60,628 bases of DNA from Luteibacter yeojuensis (GTDB lineage: Bacteria; Pseudomonadota; Gammaproteobacteria; Xanthomonadales; Rhodanobacteraceae): positions 1 through 60,628 of the forward strand of contig NZ_JZRB01000017.1 of assembly GCF_000964085.1 (NCBI RefSeq), in the 5' to 3' direction. Numbering within the stretch: position 1 is the first letter of the stretch; each line of letters starts with the position of its first letter. Shown piece after piece: positions 55,627 through 60,628 of this stretch. The notes beneath the pieces were generated by a model. The model ran no database searches. It worked only from the letters and a program-made list of their open reading frames with translations, and was not told where the DNA came from. The position numbers and the translations under genes are program-made.

Positions 55627-56838
55627 ATGCGGATGCACCCTATTTTCGCGGCGCTTAGGCACCACCGCCTCGCCACCACGCTCATCGTGCTGCAGATCGC
55701 GCTGGCCTGCGCCGTGATGTGCAACGCCTGTTCGCTCATCGCGGCACGCTGGCATGCCACGCAGCTGGTCACAGGTATCGACGAGGCGTCGCTGGGCACG
55801 TTGTACCTCGATGGCTTCGAGCCTGGCCGCGCCAACGACCTCAACGCGCGCGTGCTCGAGGGCCTGCGGGCCATCCCGGGCGTGACCGCCGCCAACGTCA
55901 TCAACACGGTGCCTTTCAGCCATGGCTCGGGCACCGTGGGCGTCACGCTCGACCCCGAGCACCAGCGCGAGGGCGGCGTGGTCGATGTGTACCTGGGCAC
56001 GCCCGGCACCTTGCAGACGCTGGGCATCCGCATCGTGGAGGGCCACGCGCCCACGCCCGACGACTACCGCCCGGCGGGCGAATTCTTCCCGGCCCAGGCC
56101 AATGTCCTGGTCACCCGCTCGGCCGCCAACCACATGTGGCCCGGCGAGAGCCCGCTGGGCAAGGCCATTTACATCGACAAGACGATCTTCCGCGTCATCG
56201 GCGTGATGGAACACCTGGCCATCGCGCGCAGCCCCGAAACACCGGGCGGCGAGGATTGGTCCATCTTCGCGCCCGCGTTGCCCGGGCCGACGCTGGCAGG
56301 CACCTACGTCATCCGCGCGAAGCCTGGCGACATCGATGCCGTGATGCACAAGGCGCGCGAGGCCATCGCGACGCTGGCGCCCGACGCAGTGCTCATCCGC
56401 GACAAGAGCGCCACGCTACAGGAACTGCGCACGGCGCGCTTCGCCAACGACAAGGCGATGATCGGCATCCTCCTCGGCATCATCGTGGCGTTGCTGCTGG
56501 TGACGGCGCTGGGCATCGTTGGGCTGGCCAGCTTCTGGGTGGCGCGCCGGCGCAAGCAGATCGGCATACGCCGCGCCATCGGCGCCACGCGGCGCGACAT
56601 CCTGCATTACTTCCAGATCGAGAACTTTTTCATCGTGAGCCTGGGCATCGGCGCGGGCGTGGTGCTCGCGTATGCCGCGAGCCTCACGCTGATGCTCTAC
56701 CACGAGGTGCCGCTGCTGCCGCCGTGGTACGTGGCGCTGGGCGCCGGCACGCTGTGGCTGCTCGGCCAGCTGGCCGTGCTGGGCCCCGCCCTGCGCGCCG
56801 CCGCCGTACCGCCGGTGGTGGCGACGCGCGCGGCGTGA
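55627..56838 (+). CDS. MacB-type ABC transporter permease 2
   Basis: 403 residues. Same design as its neighbour: N-terminal helix (about 16-38, TTLIVLQIALACAVMCNACSLI), periplasmic domain (40-270, with LNARVLEGLRAIPGVTAANVINTVPF), and three C-terminal helices with RRKQIGIRRAIGATRRDILHYFQIENFFIVSLGIGAGVVLAYA. The two permeases probably form a heterodimer that needs an ATPase encoded elsewhere. It ends ten bases from the convergent porin gene. Confidence 0.9.
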   Translation: MRMHPIFAALRHHRLATTLIVLQIALACAVMCNACSLIAARWHATQLVTGIDEASLGTLYLDGFEPGRANDLNARVLEGLRAIPGVTAANVINTVPFSHGSGTVGVTLDPEHQREGGVVDVYLGTPGTLQTLGIRIVEGHAPTPDDYRPAGEFFPAQANVLVTRSAANHMWPGESPLGKAIYIDKTIFRVIGVMEHLAIARSPETPGGEDWSIFAPALPGPTLAGTYVIRAKPGDIDAVMHKAREAIATLAPDAVLIRDKSATLQELRTARFANDKAMIGILLGIIVALLLVTALGIVGLASFWVARRRKQIGIRRAIGATRRDILHYFQIENFFIVSLGIGAGVVLAYAASLTLMLYHEVPLLPPWYVALGAGTLWLLGQLAVLGPALRAAAVPPVVATRAA

Positions 56839-56848
56839 GCCCGGGCCG

Positions 56849-58375
56849 TCAGAAGACGACCTGGGCGCGCATGGAAACGGTGTTGCCCGCATCCGGGCCC
56901 TGGAAGCTGCCGACCTTGTTGTCGGTGTTCCAGTGCACGTAGTTGAGCATGAGGCGTGACCAGTCGTTGAGGTACCAGTTCAGGCCCAGCGTATAGCTCT
57001 TGCCCTTGCCGCCGCGCGGGGCATCCGCATAGTCATAGTGGTCGACGCGGCCGGCGAGCTCGAACGCGCCCCAGCCGCCGGAGGTGACCGGGTCGTTCAC
57101 CTTCACGGCCTTCCAGCTGCCCGAGCGCTGCGAGAAGCCCGGGGCCTCGCCGGTAATCATCCAGCCTGCGGCGAACGACGAGCCGTGGCGGCTTACCGAA
57201 TCGGCGGTACTGGAATCGATGGTGCGCTTGCCGTACTCGTTCACCATCCAGAAGTTCCGGTACACGCCGCCCAGTTCGAAGCCCTTGCCGTGGTCCTGCG
57301 TCGGGTTGGCGACGGAACTGGCGGAGACGGCCAGGTTGTCGTTGTAGTCGGCGGCGATCGACGGTGTGTTGTTGATACTGGTGACGCCGTCGCTGATCTT
57401 CTCGTAGTAGTACCAGCCGCCAACGTGGATGAAGCCATCGGCACCCTTGATGGGGTTCCAGTGCGCGCGGGTGAGGTAGGTGGTGCTGTCGGTACTCGTG
57501 CCCGAGCTAGCGCTGTTCGGCGCGTTGCCATTGACCGAGAGGCTGACGTGCCAGCCATCGCCCCACATGCGCATCTGCCCGCCCATGCCGAAGTAGCTCA
57601 CCACCGGCTGGCCCACGGCGGTCGCGGCGTTGCGCAGCATGAAGGGCACGCGCGCGGATTCCGAGGAACCCTCGGTGCCCAGGTCCTTCAGGAAGTTGCC
57701 GAGGTAGAACTTGGTGCGGTTGCCGAACACCTGGGTGGTGTAGGTGAGGTAGGTCTGGCGCAGCGCCACTTCGTTATCCGCGAAGTCGGCTTCCACGTGG
57801 TAGCCCAGCGCGCCGATGGTGCCTTCGCCGCCAAGGCGTGCGCTGGTGACCTGCGAGCCGGTGATGTTGCGCGTCTCGTAGCCCGAGCCCGAGGTGCGGC
57901 TCACGTCGAACAGCAGGCGGCCATCCGGCTTGAACGTGAAGAAGCCATCGTCGCTGCGGAACGTGGGGCCCGCTTCGCCGCCGCGGCCCCAGCGTGCGCC
58001 CGATCCGCCTCCGGCGGCCTTGCCACCGCTGCCGCGCGCCATGGCCACGGCCATTTCGCTTTCGCGCGTATCGGCGATGGCGTTGCTCACTTGCGCGTCG
58101 CGGCGGGCGGCTTCGTCTGTGGCGGGCGCGCCGGTGCCAGCATCGGCCGCCGGCGCACGGGCAGCCGGCGCCGATGCGATTGCCGTGGGAGCCGCGGGGC
58201 GCGCGCCCTCCACGGCGGAAAGGCGCTGCTTCAGTTCATTGATCTCCGCGGCCTGCGCCTTGATCAGCTTGAGCAGCTCGGCGTTGCTGACACCCTGCGC
58301 GGCGACGGCGGGCATGGCCGTGCCGGCGAACAGCACGGCGGCCAGCGCCGGGTAAAGACGGGTCGTGATCGTCAT
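56849..58375 (-). CDS. Phosphate-selective porin O/P family protein
   Basis: 508 residues from an ATG with GGGGAG upstream. A signal peptide (about 1-25) is followed by a coiled coil (SNAELLKLIKAQAAEINELKQRLSAVEG, about 30-58), an Ala/Pro-rich linker and a 16-strand-type barrel from about residue 130 (FRSDDGFFTFKPDGRLLFDVSRTSGSG), ending VSMRAQVVF with terminal Phe. OprP-like members take up phosphate or polyphosphate, but many relatives pass other anions. Last gene of an operon with dctA and an esterase, so it may admit organic anions. Confidence 0.88.
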   Translation of the reverse strand: MTITTRLYPALAAVLFAGTAMPAVAAQGVSNAELLKLIKAQAAEINELKQRLSAVEGARPAAPTAIASAPAARAPAADAGTGAPATDEAARRDAQVSNAIADTRESEMAVAMARGSGGKAAGGGSGARWGRGGEAGPTFRSDDGFFTFKPDGRLLFDVSRTSGSGYETRNITGSQVTSARLGGEGTIGALGYHVEADFADNEVALRQTYLTYTTQVFGNRTKFYLGNFLKDLGTEGSSESARVPFMLRNAATAVGQPVVSYFGMGGQMRMWGDGWHVSLSVNGNAPNSASSGTSTDSTTYLTRAHWNPIKGADGFIHVGGWYYYEKISDGVTSINNTPSIAADYNDNLAVSASSVANPTQDHGKGFELGGVYRNFWMVNEYGKRTIDSSTADSVSRHGSSFAAGWMITGEAPGFSQRSGSWKAVKVNDPVTSGGWGAFELAGRVDHYDYADAPRGGKGKSYTLGLNWYLNDWSRLMLNYVHWNTDNKVGSFQGPDAGNTVSMRAQVVF

Positions 58376-58389
58376 GGTCGGCTCCCCGC

Positions 58390-59427
58390 TCAGTTGTCGT
58401 CGTCGTTGCCGGCGTCGTCGGACGCGGCGGCAGGCGCGGCCTGCGTGGCCGGCGTGGCGGCGGGGGTGGCGAATGGGCCGGCATCCACGGCGTTGAAGAA
58501 GCCCTGGCGGCGTGCCCAGGCGGCGAACAGGCGCGGCCATGCCGACGGCGCGCTGCCCGGGTCGCCCAGGCCCCAGCCGTGGCCGCCCTTGTCGAACACA
58601 TGCAGTTCGCTATCCACGTTGTTCTTGCGCAAGGCGTCGAACATCACGAGGCTGTTGCCGATGTTCGCGATGGGGTCGTCCGCGGCCTGGGCCAGGAAGG
58701 TGGGCGGCGTATCGTGCGTCACGTGCAGTTCGACGGAATACGCCTGCACCGCATCGCCCTGCGTCGACAGCTCGCGGAACGAACGCGTGGTGTCGTACGG
58801 CTTCTGCAGCGAGACGACGGGGTAGATGAGGCCCGCGAAATCCGGGCGCGCCGAGAGCGTGTCGCTGGCATCCACGGCCGGGTAGAACGCATCGGCGAAG
58901 CGGGTCTCCGCGATACCGGCGAGGTTGCCGCCGGCGGAGAAGCCCAGCACGCCCACGCGCTTCGGGTCGATGCCCAGTTCCTGCGCATGCGCGCGGACGA
59001 GGCGGATGGCGCGCTGCGCATCCTGGAACGGCGCCGCGGCCGGCCAGCGGTCGGCGGGCAGGCGGTAGTAGAGCACCACGGGCGTGACGCCCAGCGCGGC
59101 AAGCCAGCGCGCGGTGGGCATCACTTCATGGCCGATGCCGATGCGGAAATAGCCGCCGCCACCGACCAGCACCACGGCGGCGCCGTTCGGGTTGGCGGGC
59201 TTGTACACCTCGATGCGCGGCTTGCTTACGTTGGAGACGGCGCCCACGCCCGTGCCGGTCTGGCCGATGCGCTCGGGCCCGCTGGGGCCGCCACCACCGG
59301 GCGGGGTGCCGGGCCAGAGGTCGTAGGTGACGGGCTTGCCGGCCTGCGGCGCGGATGCCGCCTGCACCGGGCTGGTGCTGGCAAGGGCGGCGGCGGCTGC
59401 AAGCAGCGCGGCGCGAAGGAGGGTCAT
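58390..59427 (-). CDS. Secreted alpha/beta-hydrolase (acetyl-esterase-like)
   Basis: 345 residues from an ATG sharing ATGA with the dctA stop. A signal peptide (1-24) leads. The BD-FAE/esterase fold shows [17 protein letters not shown] (oxyanion region, about 87-101), nucleophile LGFSAGGN (Ser164) and the terminal KGGHGWGLG histidine. Tail residues 315-345 are low-complexity ([26 protein letters not shown] in two blocks). It resembles esterases that remove acyl groups from sugars or xylan. The porin gene follows after 14 bases. Confidence 0.85.
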   Translation of the reverse strand: MTLLRAALLAAAAALASTSPVQAASAPQAGKPVTYDLWPGTPPGGGGPSGPERIGQTGTGVGAVSNVSKPRIEVYKPANPNGAAVVLVGGGGYFRIGIGHEVMPTARWLAALGVTPVVLYYRLPADRWPAAAPFQDAQRAIRLVRAHAQELGIDPKRVGVLGFSAGGNLAGIAETRFADAFYPAVDASDTLSARPDFAGLIYPVVSLQKPYDTTRSFRELSTQGDAVQAYSVELHVTHDTPPTFLAQAADDPIANIGNSLVMFDALRKNNVDSELHVFDKGGHGWGLGDPGSAPSAWPRLFAAWARRQGFFNAVDAGPFATPAATPATQAAPAAASDDAGNDDDN

Positions 59428-60628
59428 GGCTGTTTCCCCTGGGTGGCGATGATCGATGGCGTGCCGCTCTCCCCGGCACGGTTGGCAAGGGCATCGCTGA
59501 GCGCAGTGCGGTCGAGCGCACCCTCCCAGCGGGCGACCACGATGGTGGCCACGGCATTGCCCACGAAATTGGTGAGCGAGCGGCACTCGCTCATGAAACG
59601 GTCGACGCCAAGGATCAGCGCCATGCCCGCGACGGGCAGCGACGGCACCACCGACAGCGTGGCGGCGAGCGTGACGAAGCCTGCGCCGGTGACACCCGCC
59701 GCGCCCTTCGAGCTCACCATGGCCACCAGCAGCAGGGCCACCTGCTCGCCCAGCGTCAGCGGCGTGTTGGTGGCCTGCGCGATGAACAGCGCGGCCAGCG
59801 TCATGTAGATGTTCGTGCCGTCGAGGTTGAACGAGTAGCCGGTAGGCACGACGAGGCCCACGACGGATTTGTCGCAGCCGGCGCGCTCCATCTTCTCCAT
59901 GAGCGAGGGCAGGGCGGCCTCCGACGACGAGGTGCCGAGCACGAGCAGCAGCTCGGCCTTCAGGTAGCGCAGCAGCTGGAAGATGGAGAACCCCGTGAGC
60001 CGCGCGACGCTGCCCAGGATGACCAGCACGAACAGCAGCGCCGTGACGTAGAAGGTCGCCACCAGGTACATCAGGTTCGACAGCGATTCGATGCCGTAGC
60101 GGCCGATGGTGAACGCGATGGCGCCGAACGCACCGATGGGCGCGGCCTTCATCAGCAGGTGAACCAGCTTGAACACCGGCGCCGTCAGCGCCTCGAAGAA
60201 CGCCACCACCGGCTTCGCGCGCTCGCCCGCCAGCGTGAGCGAGATGCCGAACAGCACCGCGAACAGCAGCACCTGCAGGATGTTGCCCGAGGTGAAGGCA
60301 CCCACCACCGTATCGGGGATGATATCGAGCAGGAAATGGGTGAGCGTCATGTCGTGCGCCTTGGAGGCGTACGTGGCGATCTCCTTGGTGGACAGCGACG
60401 CCGGGTCGATGTTGAGGCCGGCACCCGGCTGCACCACGTTGGCCACCACCATGCCGACGATGAGCGCCAGCGTGGAGAACACCAGGAAGTACACCATGGC
60501 CTTCAGCACCACGCGGCCCACGGCGTTGAGGTGCGGCATGCCGGCGATGCCGGTCACCACGGTGAGGAAGATGACCGGGGCGATCACCATCTTCACCAGC
60601 TTGATGAAGGCATCGCCCAGCGGCTTCA
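59424..60628 (-). CDS. dctA: C4-dicarboxylate:cation symporter DctA (5' end cut by window)
   Basis: The visible 400 residues lack only the first helices, which lie beyond the right edge. SDF-family motifs are clear: [42 protein letters not shown] (the serine-rich substrate loop) and [23 protein letters not shown], then [15 protein letters not shown]. DctA imports succinate, fumarate and malate with protons or sodium. It leads an operon with the esterase (ATGA overlap) and porin, suggesting cleavage and uptake of an esterified organic acid. Confidence 0.92.
   Translation of the reverse strand, partial: KPLGDAFIKLVKMVIAPVIFLTVVTGIAGMPHLNAVGRVVLKAMVYFLVFSTLALIVGMVVANVVQPGAGLNIDPASLSTKEIATYASKAHDMTLTHFLLDIIPDTVVGAFTSGNILQVLLFAVLFGISLTLAGERAKPVVAFFEALTAPVFKLVHLLMKAAPIGAFGAIAFTIGRYGIESLSNLMYLVATFYVTALLFVLVILGSVARLTGFSIFQLLRYLKAELLLVLGTSSSEAALPSLMEKMERAGCDKSVVGLVVPTGYSFNLDGTNIYMTLAALFIAQATNTPLTLGEQVALLLVAMVSSKGAAGVTGAGFVTLAATLSVVPSLPVAGMALILGVDRFMSECRSLTNFVGNAVATIVVARWEGALDRTALSDALANRAGESGTPSIIATQGKQP

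Overview
This 60.6 kb window is dense, high-GC chromosomal DNA from a Gram-negative bacterium. Outer-membrane receptors and porins, periplasmic copper proteins, LysR regulators, an MprF/VirJ pair, LigD, a B3 metallo-beta-lactamase and two families of GTRG-headed REP repeats suggest a gammaproteobacterium of the Xanthomonadales, most like Luteibacter/Dyella (Rhodanobacteraceae). That placement is inferred from gene content only. I support 51 coding regions, one of them cut by the right edge. I see no rRNA, tRNA, CRISPR array, integrase, transposase or prophage.

Layout. 1-0.54 kb is non-coding and rich in inverted repeats. 0.5-8.3 kb holds the helicase Lhr, a secreted family 3 glycoside hydrolase, a MetA-type outer-membrane protein and a tiny membrane protein. 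8.3-8.9 kb is a second hairpin-rich non-coding stretch. 8.9-14.4 kb is an envelope block: mprF overlapping virJ, divergent from an LTA-synthase-like sulfatase. 14.5-19.1 kb carries a pirin, a BP74-like secreted protein, an LLM oxidoreductase overlapping a PIN protein, and DUF6348 and DUF72 proteins. 19.2-24.1 kb has an orphan response regulator, a TonB receptor coupled to a PepSY protein behind a possible Fur box, and a B3 metallo-beta-lactamase bracketed by REP repeats. 24.2-30.5 kb holds an acyltransferase, LigD and copAB. 30.5-36.3 kb has SDR and LysR pairs, a VOC protein and a Tat-exported fucosidase. 36.4-40.9 kb has a DksA-type zinc finger, a histidine phosphatase, an EAL-CBS-GGDEF protein with a FliA-like promoter, and a chemoreceptor. 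41-49.9 kb has DUF899/GST, an FAD monooxygenase coupled to an L,D-transpeptidase, a secreted nuclease, a LysR regulator, an ABC-F ATPase, a quinone reductase and dodecin. 49.9-60.6 kb has an XRE regulator divergent from an SDR, a DUF305/beta-propeller pair, a GFA protein, two orphan MacB-type permeases behind a sigma-54-type promoter, and a dctA-esterase-porin operon.

How the genes work together. Envelope upkeep and stress (MprF/VirJ, sulfatase, L,D-transpeptidase, permeases), copper handling (CopAB, perhaps DUF305), iron uptake (TonB receptor/PepSY) and scavenging (GH3, fucosidase, nuclease, esterase/DctA/porin) dominate. Tight coupling through four-base GTGA or ATGA overlaps recurs at six junctions.

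The features most worth a second look are the sigma-54 promoter with an overlapping palindrome array (54.15-54.26 kb), inverted pairs of G-quadruplex-forming repeats (7.2 and 17.4 kb), the REP families, the BP74-like protein, and an L,D-transpeptidase with a second, catalytically dead copy of its domain. I found no clear new defence or mobile system.
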